DNA from: Paenibacillus lycopersici | GTDB taxonomy: Bacteria > Bacillota > Bacilli > Paenibacillales > Paenibacillaceae | Length of the DNA stretch: 64,000 nucleotides | Direction of reading: 5' to 3' | NCBI RefSeq assembly: GCF_010119935.1 | Contig: NZ_CP048209.1 | Coordinates: 2,607,001-2,671,000 of the forward strand | Part shown: piece by piece, positions 25,820 through 34,661 of the stretch | Layout: every line of letters begins with the position of its first letter | How positions within the stretch are numbered: the first letter of the stretch is position 1 | Notes under the pieces: generated by a model | What the model was told of the DNA's origin: nothing | The model's input: the letters and a program-made list of their open reading frames with translations, nothing else | Database searches by the model: none | Position numbers and translations under genes: made by a program

Positions 25820-25864
25820 ATGTCTATCGCGGGACGGGATGAAGCGTATCGCGCATGAAATGAA

Positions 25865-27454
25865 TTAAAGCTTGATTTCTTTCGCTTTGTTCAGATCAGG
25901 CAATTGAACGAGCTTGGCAATGACGTCTTGATGCGCGATCTTGTCGACCGTCAGCACCATGATCGCGGATCCGCCTTGCAATTCACGGCCGACCTGCATA
26001 GCCGCGATGTTAACGCCGTTGTCGCCTAGCAGCGTGCCGACGCTGCCGATGATGCCCGGCTTGTCGTTGTGCGAGACGAGGATCAGGTTGCCTTCAGGCG
26101 CAACGTCGACCGTGAAGCGGTCGATCTGCACGATGCGCGGGCCGTAACCCGTCAGCATCGTGCCGATGACTTGGCGCGTCGCTACTTTGGAGCGCAGCGT
26201 AACCGTGATCGAATTCGTAAAGTCGCGTGCCGCGTGCAGACTGTTCACGACAATGTTCACATGACGCTCCTTCGCCAGATGCATCGAGTTGACGACGTTG
26301 ACCTGATCCGCGCCCAGATGGTGGGAGAGGACGCCGCGAACGATGTAGCGCGTCAGCGGCTGCGTATCGACTTCGGACAAGTCTCCGGCGTACGTCACGT
26401 TGATTTCTTCAACGGCGCCTTCGATCAGCTGCGAGACGAAGCTTCCGAGCTTCTCGCTGAGGGAGAAGTACGGCTGCAAAATGCTCAGCACGTTCGCCGG
26501 GATCGGAGGCATGTTCACGGCATTGATGAACGGCTTGTCGCGCAAAATATTCAACACCTGCTCGGAAACGTCGATGGCGACGTTCTCTTGCGCTTCCACG
26601 GTGGAGGCGCCGAGGTGAGGCGTGACGATGATTTTCGGATGCTTCAGGAACGGGTGATCCGCTGCCGGAGGCTCGGATTCGAAGACGTCGAACGCAGCGC
26701 CTGCAACGATGCCTTGATCGGCTGCTTCAACGAGCGCATGCTCGTCGATGATGCCGCCGCGCGCGCAGTTGACGATGCGCATGCCTTTCTTCATCACTTC
26801 GAATTGCGGACGGGAAATCATATGGCGCGTTTCCGGCGTGAGCGGCGTGTGGACGGTCATGAAGTCCGCATTGCGGACGATGTCGTCTACGCTCGACAAG
26901 CGAATGCCGAGTTTCTCCGCGCGTTCTTCCGTCAGGAACGGGTCATAGCCCCAAATTTCCATGCCGAACGCTTTGGCTCGCTTCGCCACTTCGCTGCCGA
27001 TACGGCCCATGCCGAGCACGCCGAGGATTTTGCCGCGCAGCTCCACGCCGACGAACGACTTGCGGTCCCATTCGCCGCCGACCGTCTTCAGGTAAGCCTG
27101 CGGAATGTGGCGGGCAACTGCCATCATCATGGCGAACGTGTGCTCGCATGTCGTGATCGTGTTGCCGTCAGGCGCATTAATGACGATGATCCCGCGCTGG
27201 GTAGCGGCTTCCAAATCGATGTTATCGACGCCTACGCCTGCGCGGCCGACGACTTTCAGCGACTTGCCTGCTTCCATGACGCGGGCAGTGACGCGGGTTT
27301 GGCTGCGCACGAGCAGCGCGTCGTACTCGCCGATAATCGCGACGAGCTCATCCTCGCTTAGGCCGGGCTTCTTCTCGACGACGACGTCTTCCGCGTCCAC
27401 GAGCTTCTGGATGCCTAAATCGCTAATTGGATCTGAGACCAATACTTTAAACAT
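25865..27454 (-). CDS. serA: D-3-phosphoglycerate dehydrogenase
   Basis: A 529-residue type-1 phosphoglycerate dehydrogenase, the first enzyme of serine synthesis. The order is substrate-binding domain, NAD domain ([17 protein letters not shown]), catalytic Arg/Glu/His region ([13 protein letters not shown] and [12 protein letters not shown]), an intervening regulatory domain and a C-terminal ACT domain ([20 protein letters not shown]). The ATG is placed at 27454 behind CAGGAGG; a longer open frame upstream lacks support. It is the only large minus-strand gene in the first half of the window and converges on resE. Confidence 0.96.
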   Translation of the reverse strand: MFKVLVSDPISDLGIQKLVDAEDVVVEKKPGLSEDELVAIIGEYDALLVRSQTRVTARVMEAGKSLKVVGRAGVGVDNIDLEAATQRGIIVINAPDGNTITTCEHTFAMMMAVARHIPQAYLKTVGGEWDRKSFVGVELRGKILGVLGMGRIGSEVAKRAKAFGMEIWGYDPFLTEERAEKLGIRLSSVDDIVRNADFMTVHTPLTPETRHMISRPQFEVMKKGMRIVNCARGGIIDEHALVEAADQGIVAGAAFDVFESEPPAADHPFLKHPKIIVTPHLGASTVEAQENVAIDVSEQVLNILRDKPFINAVNMPPIPANVLSILQPYFSLSEKLGSFVSQLIEGAVEEINVTYAGDLSEVDTQPLTRYIVRGVLSHHLGADQVNVVNSMHLAKERHVNIVVNSLHAARDFTNSITVTLRSKVATRQVIGTMLTGYGPRIVQIDRFTVDVAPEGNLILVSHNDKPGIIGSVGTLLGDNGVNIAAMQVGRELQGGSAIMVLTVDKIAHQDVIAKLVQLPDLNKAKEIKL

Positions 27455-27509
27455 GTGGGATTGCCTCCTGAGCATTTGTATGATGGGGTGTATAGTAGAA
27501 GTGAAAGAC

Positions 27510-27552
27510 CCTCGACCATTCCGCTGCACAGCGCAGCGCCATAGTCGAGAGT
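27510..27552 (-). promoter_or_regulatory. Hairpin in the serA 5' leader
   Basis: Read on the minus strand, ACTCTCGAC...GTCGAGGGT forms an outer stem around an inner CGCTGC/GCAGCG stem, followed by CTTTCACTT. It lies 55 bases before the serA start and could be an attenuator. I recognise no known riboswitch or T-box here. Confidence 0.4.
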
Positions 27553-27629
27553 CTGTTCACGCGATCACACATCAAGCTATGATTGAATCCGGATGAACGA
27601 GCCGTTTAAGCCGTCTATAATGTTACTAT

Positions 27630-27657
27630 TTTATAGCAAGTCCGGCCATAAAAGCAA
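27630..27657 (-). promoter_or_regulatory. Sigma-A promoter of serA
   Basis: On the minus strand TTGCTT (27657-27652), a 16-base spacer and TATAAA (27635-27630). The transcript would have a leader of about 170 bases containing the hairpin at 27510-27552. Confidence 0.6.
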
Positions 27658-27717
27658 TGCTTAAAACTTGAAATTTAAGTATTATCCCGCCAGAGGCAGG
27701 GCATGCCGCGTTTCACC

Positions 27718-27746
27718 TTGCCCTAATGTGAATTTTTCGTTATGAT
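27718..27746 (+). promoter_or_regulatory. Sigma-A promoter of the rhodanese gene
   Basis: TTGCCC (27718-27723), a 17-base spacer and TATGAT (27741-27746), 25 bases before the start codon. It is divergent from the serA promoter. Confidence 0.65.
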
Positions 27747-27770
27747 CGTCCGTAAACGGGAGGTAAGGAA

Positions 27771-28097
27771 ATGGAACAATGGCAACAATTGCAACCGGGC
27801 GAATTCTGGCGGATGCTGAGCGAAGGCAAGCTGGATCCGGCCCTGATCATCGATGTGCGCGAACCGGAAGAATGGGAGTACTACCATATTAAAGGAAGCA
27901 CGCCGATGCCGCTCTCTTCGTTCCAAGATACGTGGGAGCGGCTGCCGCAGGATAATCCGGTCTATATCATATGCGCGCACGGCGTCCGCAGCCAGGCGGT
28001 TTGCCGGTACTTAAACGAAAAAGGATACGGCAGCCTCGTCAACGTCGTTGGCGGTATGGCGGCCGTATCCCATTTTGATGGTTTCCAATATGACTGA
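27771..28097 (+). CDS. Single-domain rhodanese-like protein
   Basis: A 108-residue cytoplasmic rhodanese domain. The N-terminal IIDVREPEEWEYYHIKGS and the active-site loop CAHGVRS (Cys68) are intact, so it can probably carry a persulfide; the physiological acceptor is unknown. GGGAGG lies upstream of the ATG. Its stop codon abuts the stop of the convergent gene at 28098 with no bases between them. Confidence 0.88.
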   Translation: MEQWQQLQPGEFWRMLSEGKLDPALIIDVREPEEWEYYHIKGSTPMPLSSFQDTWERLPQDNPVYIICAHGVRSQAVCRYLNEKGYGSLVNVVGGMAAVSHFDGFQYD

Positions 28098-29027
28098 TTA
28101 CTGATTGGGCGGATAGAAGAACGGCAGCTGCGGCAGCAGCTCCTTGCTGTACAGCTCGCCCTTGCTCGCGCCGAAGTCGCCTTCGCGGACGGCTTCGGTA
28201 TTGACGAGCAGATCGACGATCGAATCGATCGTCCGCATTTTCATCATGCCGGCTTGCCCGGAACGGATGAACTCGTCGACGCGGGACGTCAAGTCCTGCG
28301 GGTAGAACGATACGAGGGCTTTGCGCGCGTTCAGCTGATCCGCCGTGATTTTGTTCTTGACGGTCAGTTGAAGCGTCTTCCACGTCGCGATGCTGACGTC
28401 CGTCGTTTTCTCGTAATCTTCCGGCAGGTTCGGATTGACCGATGCGCTCCATTTTAGCATGGCGGCATAGTAGTCCTGCTGTCCACCGAGCGCGAATTTA
28501 ACGCCGTTCGAGTAATACGTGTCTTTCATGAGCGCCTTGTACAAGTCGGCAGCCTTCATATCCTTCGAAGAACCGGCGCCCCGCTGCGCGGCTTCCGTAA
28601 ACATGCGGAGGCTCTTGAGGAGCTGCAGCTGCGCGGATTCCAGAAGCGGCGAACTCTTCGGCACGGTGGAGTGCTCGGTTTCATCGTACGTGCGCTTCGC
28701 CGAGCTGGACAGTTCCTTCAGCGACGAACCGATATCGTTCAACTGGCCGGACGATAATTTGCGCATCGTATCGGTCCAATTGTTTTGAAATTCACGGTAA
28801 GGCAAAAATACGGTATGATAGAAGGATACGAGATCCTGTTGCTGATATCCGGCCGCTACGCCTTTATTGCTGCTGCTGCTGAGAAGTTTGGCGTTCTCGA
28901 TATAGTTGGCTTCCGTCCGGTCGGAACCGACCTTGACGCCGTAGAAAAAGGCGGCGACCGCGAAAACAAGCATGAACAGGAAGCCGAGACTAAAGAGCAT
29001 TTCGGTGCGCGTTAAACGTTTCTCCAT
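28098..29027 (-). CDS. Single-pass membrane protein of unknown function
   Basis: I do not recognise a family for this 309-residue protein. One N-terminal membrane helix (residues ~11-30, FSLGFLFMLVFAVAAFFYGV) is followed by a long, mostly helical, charged domain that should lie outside the cell, ending FFYPPNQ. There are no cysteines or obvious catalytic motifs. The start at 29027 has AAGGGG upstream; an alternative ATG lies 15 bases earlier. It converges with the rhodanese gene and diverges from the CPBP gene. Confidence 0.75.
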   Translation of the reverse strand: MEKRLTRTEMLFSLGFLFMLVFAVAAFFYGVKVGSDRTEANYIENAKLLSSSSNKGVAAGYQQQDLVSFYHTVFLPYREFQNNWTDTMRKLSSGQLNDIGSSLKELSSSAKRTYDETEHSTVPKSSPLLESAQLQLLKSLRMFTEAAQRGAGSSKDMKAADLYKALMKDTYYSNGVKFALGGQQDYYAAMLKWSASVNPNLPEDYEKTTDVSIATWKTLQLTVKNKITADQLNARKALVSFYPQDLTSRVDEFIRSGQAGMMKMRTIDSIVDLLVNTEAVREGDFGASKGELYSKELLPQLPFFYPPNQ

Positions 29028-29137
29028 GATGATCCCCTTCATCCGATATTTCGACAAATTTCTCTATAGAATGTCCTACTAGTATAGGATAAAACCTTTT
29101 AAAAGGAAATATAAACCTTCCATGGCAGGAGCAGGAC

Positions 29138-29731
29138 ATGAAAAAATTCGACATCCGTAAAATCAAGCTGAAAGCGGTCAACCTGGGCGATATCGACGAC
29201 CGGATGCTGCTCGTGAATTTGTACGCGACGCAGGCGATTACTCTTGTTATCGGCTTTAGCTGGCTATTATTTCAGGGGCGCGATCCTTTTTCTTTATTTC
29301 GCCCGGGGGACGGTTTGCATTTCCTCTATTGGGGCGTTGGCCTGGCGGCGGCGGTTATCGTCATGGATATCCTCGCGGCGCGGATCGTGCCCGAGGAGGC
29401 GAACGATGACGGGGGCGTCAACGAACGGATTTTCCGAAACCGCCCGATCTGGCATATCGCCTTGCTGTCGCTGGTCGTGGCCGTGTGCGAGGAGACGCTG
29501 TTCAGGGGAGCCGTGCAATATCATATCGGCCCGTATTGGACTTCTATTATATTTGCAACCATCCATGTCCGATATCTAAAGCATTGGATCCCGACGGGGC
29601 TCGTATTCTGCATCAGTTACGCGCTTGGCTGGATTTACATCAGGACGGGCACTTTACTGGCGCCCGTTATCGCGCATTTCATCATCGACCTGGTAATGGG
29701 GCTTGTTATTCGTTTTCGGAGGGAAGCATGA
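29138..29731 (+). CDS. CPBP-family intramembrane metalloprotease (YpbD-like)
   Basis: A 197-residue polytopic protein of the CPBP/Abi family. The glutamate motif EETLFRG, the FATIHVRY segment and the later APVIAHFIIDL histidine are the conserved active-site regions of these putative intramembrane proteases. The substrate is unknown. AGGAG lies ahead of the ATG. In B. subtilis ypbD occupies the same neighbourhood. The stop overlaps the next gene by four bases. Confidence 0.85.
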   Translation: MKKFDIRKIKLKAVNLGDIDDRMLLVNLYATQAITLVIGFSWLLFQGRDPFSLFRPGDGLHFLYWGVGLAAAVIVMDILAARIVPEEANDDGGVNERIFRNRPIWHIALLSLVVAVCEETLFRGAVQYHIGPYWTSIIFATIHVRYLKHWIPTGLVFCISYALGWIYIRTGTLLAPVIAHFIIDLVMGLVIRFRREA

Positions 29732-29976
29732 GCAGAGTTCAGAAATTCGGCAAGAAAAAAGGTCCGGCGCCCGCGCAGGACGAGAGCGCCGCTGCGCTTG
29801 AAGCGGAATGGGGGCTGGAGGCAGGCGGGGAGGAGACCGTTCGGCTGCCGCCCAGACGGCAGACGCATCCATCGAACAAGCAGCAGATGACCCGATGGTT
29901 CTACAGGGTGCTGATCACGCTGTTCATCGCGCTGCTCATCGGTTTGCTGTGGTGGGGCAGGCAATTCGATTACTAG
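29728..29976 (+). CDS. Small C-terminally anchored membrane protein
   Basis: An 82-residue protein that I do not recognise. Residues 1-55 are hydrophilic and charged (KFGKKKGPAP, then an acidic stretch and PPRRQTHPSNKQ); residues ~58-76 form one membrane helix (VLITLFIALLIGLLWW). The ATG overlaps the CPBP stop by four bases and GGAGGG lies upstream, so it is very likely translated with the CPBP gene. It may be a partner or regulator of that protease, but this rests on position only. Confidence 0.75.
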   Translation: MSRVQKFGKKKGPAPAQDESAAALEAEWGLEAGGEETVRLPPRRQTHPSNKQQMTRWFYRVLITLFIALLIGLLWWGRQFDY

Positions 29977-30020
29977 ATAGTGAACATAACAGCGGCATGA
30001 CCGGGAGAGGATGAGGTCCG

Positions 30021-30881
30021 ATGTGGATCGCATGGGTCATTATCATAATCGCGGCGGCTGCCGCCGCTGCGCTGGTTTATATGTGGCGGTTATCGTTCCG
30101 TTACGTTCTGGATGAGCAGTCGGCCGCGTTCGAGCGGCTGCCCGCCGCGTTCGACGGCACGTCGGTCTTGTTCATCAGCGATGTCCACCGGCGCGTCATA
30201 CCGGCCGCGGTCATCGAAGCCGTCAAAGCGGTCGGGGGCGCCGAGCTGGTGCTGATCGGCGGCGATCTGCGCGAGAAATCGGTTCCCGCCGCGCGCATTC
30301 GTGCGAATCTCCGACGCTTGTCGCAAATCGCGCCTATGTATATCGTCCATGGCAATCATGATTACGATGAGGATATCCGGCCGTACGAAGTGCTGCTCGA
30401 GGAAGAGCGCGCCCGCCTGCTCGTGAACGAATCCGTTATTTTGGAGAAAAGGGACGGCAGCCGGATCCGGCTCGCGGGCGTCGACGACCCGCGCACCTTT
30501 CAAGACAAACTGGGGCTGGCATTGTCCGATTGCGAAGATGGACGCGACAAGCTGTTCACGATCCTGCTCGCGCATGACCCGATCGTCGCCAACCGACTGA
30601 GCGGCGGCGCGCAGGTCGACTTGATCCTTGCGGGACATACGCACGGCGGACAGATCGCGCTGCCGTCCGGACCTGTCTGGCGAGGCCAAGAACCGTCCCG
30701 CTACTTGCGGGGCTGGTATGAGCTGGCGGGGGAAACGACGCGTCCGCGCCTGTTCGTCAGCTGCGGCTTCGGCACATCGCGGCTGCCGCTCCGGCTGATG
30801 ACGCAGGCGCAGCTGCACCGCATTATTTTGCGTTCGCCGAAGCCGGCTTCGGGTCAAGATCGATCGTCGCCGGATCGATGA
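30021..30881 (+). CDS. Membrane-anchored metallophosphoesterase (YpbG-like)
   Basis: A 286-residue calcineurin-like phosphoesterase with an N-terminal membrane helix (residues 2-22). The metal-binding motifs are all present: FISDVHRR, GGDLREK, HGNHDYDED, LAHDP and LAGHTHGGQ. The substrate is unknown. It matches ypbG, which is near ypbD in B. subtilis. Its last 59 bases overlap the convergent polysaccharide deacetylase gene. The product after FGTSRLPLR may be partly dispensable. Confidence 0.88.
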   Translation: MWIAWVIIIIAAAAAAALVYMWRLSFRYVLDEQSAAFERLPAAFDGTSVLFISDVHRRVIPAAVIEAVKAVGGAELVLIGGDLREKSVPAARIRANLRRLSQIAPMYIVHGNHDYDEDIRPYEVLLEEERARLLVNESVILEKRDGSRIRLAGVDDPRTFQDKLGLALSDCEDGRDKLFTILLAHDPIVANRLSGGAQVDLILAGHTHGGQIALPSGPVWRGQEPSRYLRGWYELAGETTRPRLFVSCGFGTSRLPLRLMTQAQLHRIILRSPKPASGQDRSSPDR

Positions 30882-31809
30882 AGCCGTAGCCCTTCGCTTC
30901 GAGCTTCGTCAGCAGCGTATCCAGCGCTTCCGTCGTCCACGGCAGCTCGTGCATCAGGATGTTGACGCCGGGATGAAGCTGGTCGAGCACGTTGGCGACG
31001 ACTTTGTCCGGCTTGTTCTTCGTGCTGCTGTCCCAATCCAGCGAGCCGTTGGACCAGGTCATGTAGAGCATGCCGTTATCGCGGACGATCGCCTTGACCC
31101 GATCGCCGCCCGAACCGAACGGCGGCCGGAAGAACACGGGCGTCGTGCCCGTGACCTGCTTGACGATCGACTGTACGTCGCCGATCTGCTTCTTGACGAT
31201 AGCTTCCGATTCTTTCTTCAAGTCGATATGGTCCCAGGAATGATTGCCGATCGTCTGGCCGCGGCCGGCTATTTTTGCGAGCAGCTCCGGATGCTGCTTG
31301 ACGCGGTAGCCGTTAACGAAGAAAATGGCTTTCGCTTTGTGCTTGTCCAGCGTATCGAGCAGGGAACCGACCGTCTTGCCGGCCTTCGGACCGTCGTCGA
31401 ACGTCAGCAGCACGACATTGCTGCTGGCCGTAGCTTTATTAATAGGAACGAAGCTGTACACGGCGTTCATCCGGTACAGTTTCTTGGGATGAGCCGTAGA
31501 CGGCGCGGCAGGCGCGGCAGCGCTCTTGTCCTTGTCGGCAACGCTGGCCCCGGAGCCAGACGCATGCTCTGATGCCGCGGTCGAATCGCTTACGGTGCCG
31601 GCATCGCTCGGATGACCGGTTCTGCTTGCGTTATCGGAACCGTTCGCAGCTCCTCCGACGATATTCGCCTGCGGGCTACCTCCGTCATTCGTTCGCACGG
31701 CCTCGGGTTTATCCGTCGAAGCCGCGTTCGAGTCCGCCCCGCACCCCGCTATCGTAACCAATGCCGCGATCGCCGCGATCGACGCTTGTACTTTCTTATG
31801 CAGTTGCAT
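30823..31809 (-). CDS. Lipoprotein polysaccharide deacetylase (NodB fold)
   Basis: A 328-residue secreted lipoprotein; the lipobox TIAGC puts the lipidated cysteine at residue 23. A Ser/Ala/Gly-rich linker (residues ~24-105) leads to the NodB domain with LLTFDDGPKAG, NHSWDHIDL, FFRPPFGSGG and ILMHELPW. It probably removes acetyl groups from peptidoglycan or another surface glycan. GGAGG lies upstream of the ATG. It converges on the metallophosphoesterase and overlaps its last 59 bases. Confidence 0.9.
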   Translation of the reverse strand: MQLHKKVQASIAAIAALVTIAGCGADSNAASTDKPEAVRTNDGGSPQANIVGGAANGSDNASRTGHPSDAGTVSDSTAASEHASGSGASVADKDKSAAAPAAPSTAHPKKLYRMNAVYSFVPINKATASSNVVLLTFDDGPKAGKTVGSLLDTLDKHKAKAIFFVNGYRVKQHPELLAKIAGRGQTIGNHSWDHIDLKKESEAIVKKQIGDVQSIVKQVTGTTPVFFRPPFGSGGDRVKAIVRDNGMLYMTWSNGSLDWDSSTKNKPDKVVANVLDQLHPGVNILMHELPWTTEALDTLLTKLEAKGYGFIDPATIDLDPKPASANAK

Positions 31810-31851
31810 GCCAATCAGCCTCCAGTCGTCGCAGCATCGGCTGCGCAGCGT

Positions 31852-31869
31852 ACGTACCCAACGTACCCA
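31852..31869. repeat. Two tandem copies of a 9-base repeat
   Basis: ACGTACCCA occurs twice back to back, followed by TTGTACC. It lies 43 bases upstream of the deacetylase start and could be an operator or chance. Confidence 0.3.
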
Positions 31870-32008
31870 TTGTACCTTATAGTATGGCCGCGCCGAGGAG
31901 GTTCTGAACCACCGCTTCCTGAATTTGTGCTGGGATGGGCTAGCTGCCGCGCGGCAAAACTAACGGCGAATCGGAGTGCATCAGCATGACTGGAGGAGGA
32001 TATTCCCG

Positions 32009-32326
32009 ATGAAATGGTCTGTGTTTCTGCTTGGAGGTCTTGCCGGCGCCGCGGCCGCGGCTTACGTGGCGAAGAAGAGACCCGGCATGTTCGCTTGGGC
32101 GACCAGCGCGGCCGGCCATGCGGTGACGGGCGTCTCGAGAAGAGCGATGGGCGCCATGGTCAACCGCAGGTTCGGCATGGAGACGATGCATTCGGCCCCA
32201 AAGCGTTCAAGCGTTTCCGCAAAAGAGTCCGGCGCCGCCTGGGGACAAATTGAAATGCTGCTGAACAGCGACCCTGGCGTGAAACAGCAAGTCGACGAGA
32301 TCAAGGCCGAAGCGAAAACGCATTAA
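32009..32326 (+). CDS. Small protein of unknown function
   Basis: A 105-residue protein that I do not recognise. It starts with a short hydrophobic, Ala/Gly-rich helix (VFLLGGLAGAAAAAYVA, residues ~5-21) followed by a basic, soluble region and a helical C-terminus (LNSDPGVKQQVDEIKAEAKTH). TGGAGGAGG lies eight bases before the ATG. A strong terminator follows. It may be membrane-associated; no partner is apparent. Confidence 0.75.
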   Translation: MKWSVFLLGGLAGAAAAAYVAKKRPGMFAWATSAAGHAVTGVSRRAMGAMVNRRFGMETMHSAPKRSSVSAKESGAAWGQIEMLLNSDPGVKQQVDEIKAEAKTH

Positions 32327-32342
32327 AACATCGGCAAAAAAC

Positions 32343-32401
32343 GAATCGTTTCCCTCGCAGCTGCGTATATACAGTTGCAGGCGGAGACGATTCTTTTTTT
32401 C
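32343..32401 (+). terminator. Terminator before the mecA promoter region
   Basis: GAATCGTTTCC (32343-32353) pairs with GGAGACGATTC (32383-32393), one G-U, followed by eight T. Confidence 0.9.
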
Positions 32402-32583
32402 GGCCATCTAGTGCATTCCGTTCGCAGACATGCTAACATAGCACTAAGCACTTTTTATTCACCAAATCACAGCTTCTACATACGCTGTGTATAACAGATG
32501 TTACCTGCGTTCAGCGCGCTTTCGAAGATGGTCTTTGCTCCGAATACACGAAGCAGATGCTATTCGAAAAGGAGGATCCTATC

Positions 32584-33189
32584 ATGAAAATCGAACGGCT
32601 CAATCAAGACAAAATCCGCATCTTCCTGACGTTCGACGACTTGCTGGAGCGTGGGATCCAGAAGGAAGACATGTGGCGCGAAATACCGAAGGTGCATGAA
32701 CTTTTCAGCGAAATGATGGATCAAGCCTACAGCGAGCTCGGCTTCGACGCCAGCGGTCCGCTTGCGGTCGAGGTGTTTGCGCTTCCGGCGCAAGGCATGG
32801 TCGTTATCGTTACGAGGGGCAAAGTAAACGGCAAATCGGACGACCACATGCAAGAAGAAGAGAATGATGAAGACGTCTACGAGATGGAAGTTACGCTGGA
32901 GCAGAGCGATGTCGTGCTTTATGCGTTCCGGGATATCGAGGATGTCATCTCCGTCTGCAAGCAGCTGAAAGCGGCGGATTTGATCGAAGACGGACGTCTC
33001 TATGCCTACAACGGCAAATATATGCTGGCTTTCGAGCCGGTCGGTATCGAGCTTCCGCGTTACCATGCCATCATTGCCTTGCTGGCGGAGTACGGGGAGG
33101 CGGCTTCCGTGACGACCGCCGTTCTCGACGAATACGGCAAATTGATCGTGCCGGCCAAAGCGGTCATCGAGATTTGTACTCATTTCTGA
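32584..33189 (+). CDS. mecA: Adaptor protein MecA/YpbH
   Basis: A 201-residue adaptor of the MecA family, which feeds substrates such as ComK or Spx to the ClpC-ClpP protease. The N-terminal substrate domain begins MKIERLNQDKIRIFLTFDDLLERGI; an acidic linker (residues ~95-110) leads to the ClpC-binding C-terminal domain (EDVISVCKQLKAADLI, LYAYNGKYML). AAAGGAGG precedes the ATG at 32584, which is preferred over an upstream in-frame ATG. Position beside a ypbG homologue suggests it is the YpbH orthologue, but one MecA-family gene may fill both roles. Confidence 0.92.
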   Translation: MKIERLNQDKIRIFLTFDDLLERGIQKEDMWREIPKVHELFSEMMDQAYSELGFDASGPLAVEVFALPAQGMVVIVTRGKVNGKSDDHMQEEENDEDVYEMEVTLEQSDVVLYAFRDIEDVISVCKQLKAADLIEDGRLYAYNGKYMLAFEPVGIELPRYHAIIALLAEYGEAASVTTAVLDEYGKLIVPAKAVIEICTHF

Positions 33190-33209
33190 TTTATAGGCTT
33201 GCTTAAGGA

Positions 33210-33254
33210 AGCATCAGCAGCGGGGTGTCCGCATGACTGATGCTTTTTGTTTTG
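33210..33254 (+). terminator. Terminator after mecA
   Basis: AGCATCAG (33210-33217) pairs perfectly with CTGATGCT (33237-33244), followed by TTTTGTTTT. Confidence 0.85.
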
Positions 33255-33323
33255 GATCCCGTACGCGTCGTTTCGCTCTGCTCCGGAACCGAATAGTTGG
33301 CCATTTGCCCGCTCATACTGTAG

Positions 33324-34595
33324 ATGAAGGCGGTGTATGTTCCCTTGACTGGAATGGATAACAACAATGTTCTGGCTTCGACGCAAATCGTGATCGAAGA
33401 AGCGCTTCGCAAACTAGGCTACGGCGACGATATGATCGAACTGTTGAAAGAACCGATGCGCGTGCTCACGGTGCGCATTCCGGTGCGCATGGACGACGGC
33501 AAGACGCGCGTGTTCATCGGTTACCGCGCGCAGCATAACGATGCCGTCGGACCGACGAAGGGCGGCGTGCGTTTTCATCCGGACGTGAACGAGCTGGAAG
33601 TGAAGGCGCTCTCCATCTGGATGAGTCTGAAATGCGGCATCGCGGATTTGCCGTACGGCGGCGGGAAGGGCGGCATCATCTGCGATCCGCGCAAAATGTC
33701 GTTCCGCGAGCTGGAGCGGCTGAGCCGCGGCTATGTCCGGGCGATCAGCCAGATCGTCGGACCGAACAAGGACATTCCGGCGCCCGACGTCATGACGAAC
33801 GCGCAAATCATGGCGTGGATGATGGATGAATACAGCCGCATCCGGGAATTCGATTCCCCGGGCTTCATCACGGGCAAACCGCTCGTGCTCGGCGGATCGC
33901 TCGGCAGGGAAAGCGCCACGGCCAAAGGCGTCGCCATCATGATCCATGAAGCGATGGCCAAGCAAGGCATCTCCGTCGCGGGCGCGCGCATCGTCGTTCA
34001 GGGATTCGGCAACGCCGGCAGCTACCTGGCGAAATTCATGCATGACGCCGGGGCGAAGGTCGTCGGTATTTCCGATGTGCACGGCGCGTTGTATAATGAA
34101 CAAGGATTGGATATCGAGCACTTGATGGACCGGCGGGATTCGTTCGGCATGGTGACGAACTTGTTCCAGAACACGATTTCGAACGACGAGCTGCTGACGC
34201 TGGATTGCGACGTGCTCGTGCCTGCCGCGATCGAGAACCAAATAACGGCAAGCAATGCGGACCGGATTCGTGCTAAAATCATTGTGGAGGCCGCGAACGG
34301 CCCGACGACGCTGGAAGCGACCCGCATTGTGACGGACAGGGGCATCCTGCTCATTCCGGACGTGCTGGCGAGCGCCGGCGGCGTGATCGTCTCTTATTTC
34401 GAATGGGTGCAAAACAATCAAGGCTACTATTGGTCGGAGGCGGAAGTCGACGCCAAGCTGCGTGAGATGATGGTCCGCGGCTTCAATAACGTCTACGAGC
34501 TGCATACGCTCAAGAAAGTCGATATGCGGCTGGCTGCTTATATGGTCGGCGTGCGCAAAATGGCGGAAGCGGTCCGCCTGCGGGGGTGGGTATAA
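33324..34595 (+). CDS. gudB: Glutamate dehydrogenase (NAD type)
   Basis: A 423-residue Glu/Leu/Phe/Val dehydrogenase that converts glutamate and 2-oxoglutarate. Signature regions are GYRAQHNDAVGPTKGGVRFHP, the catalytic-lysine segment DLPYGGGKGGI near residues 110-120, and the NAD fold VVQGFGNAGSYLAKF. The start is unsure: ATG at 33324 has no strong ribosome binding site, and GTG 33333 or ATG 33354 are possible. The sequence shows no tandem duplication like the one that inactivates gudB in laboratory B. subtilis. The place between ypbH and prsW matches gudB. Confidence 0.94.
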   Translation: MKAVYVPLTGMDNNNVLASTQIVIEEALRKLGYGDDMIELLKEPMRVLTVRIPVRMDDGKTRVFIGYRAQHNDAVGPTKGGVRFHPDVNELEVKALSIWMSLKCGIADLPYGGGKGGIICDPRKMSFRELERLSRGYVRAISQIVGPNKDIPAPDVMTNAQIMAWMMDEYSRIREFDSPGFITGKPLVLGGSLGRESATAKGVAIMIHEAMAKQGISVAGARIVVQGFGNAGSYLAKFMHDAGAKVVGISDVHGALYNEQGLDIEHLMDRRDSFGMVTNLFQNTISNDELLTLDCDVLVPAAIENQITASNADRIRAKIIVEAANGPTTLEATRIVTDRGILLIPDVLASAGGVIVSYFEWVQNNQGYYWSEAEVDAKLREMMVRGFNNVYELHTLKKVDMRLAAYMVGVRKMAEAVRLRGWV

Positions 34596-34661
34596 CGAAA
34601 GCAGCGCGGACGCGCTGCCCCGCGGACGCGATCGCTCCCTTTGGATGGTGACGATGAAACG

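Noticed and set aside
33203..33412. Minus-strand frames before gudB
   Set aside because: They cross the mecA terminator and have no ribosome binding site.
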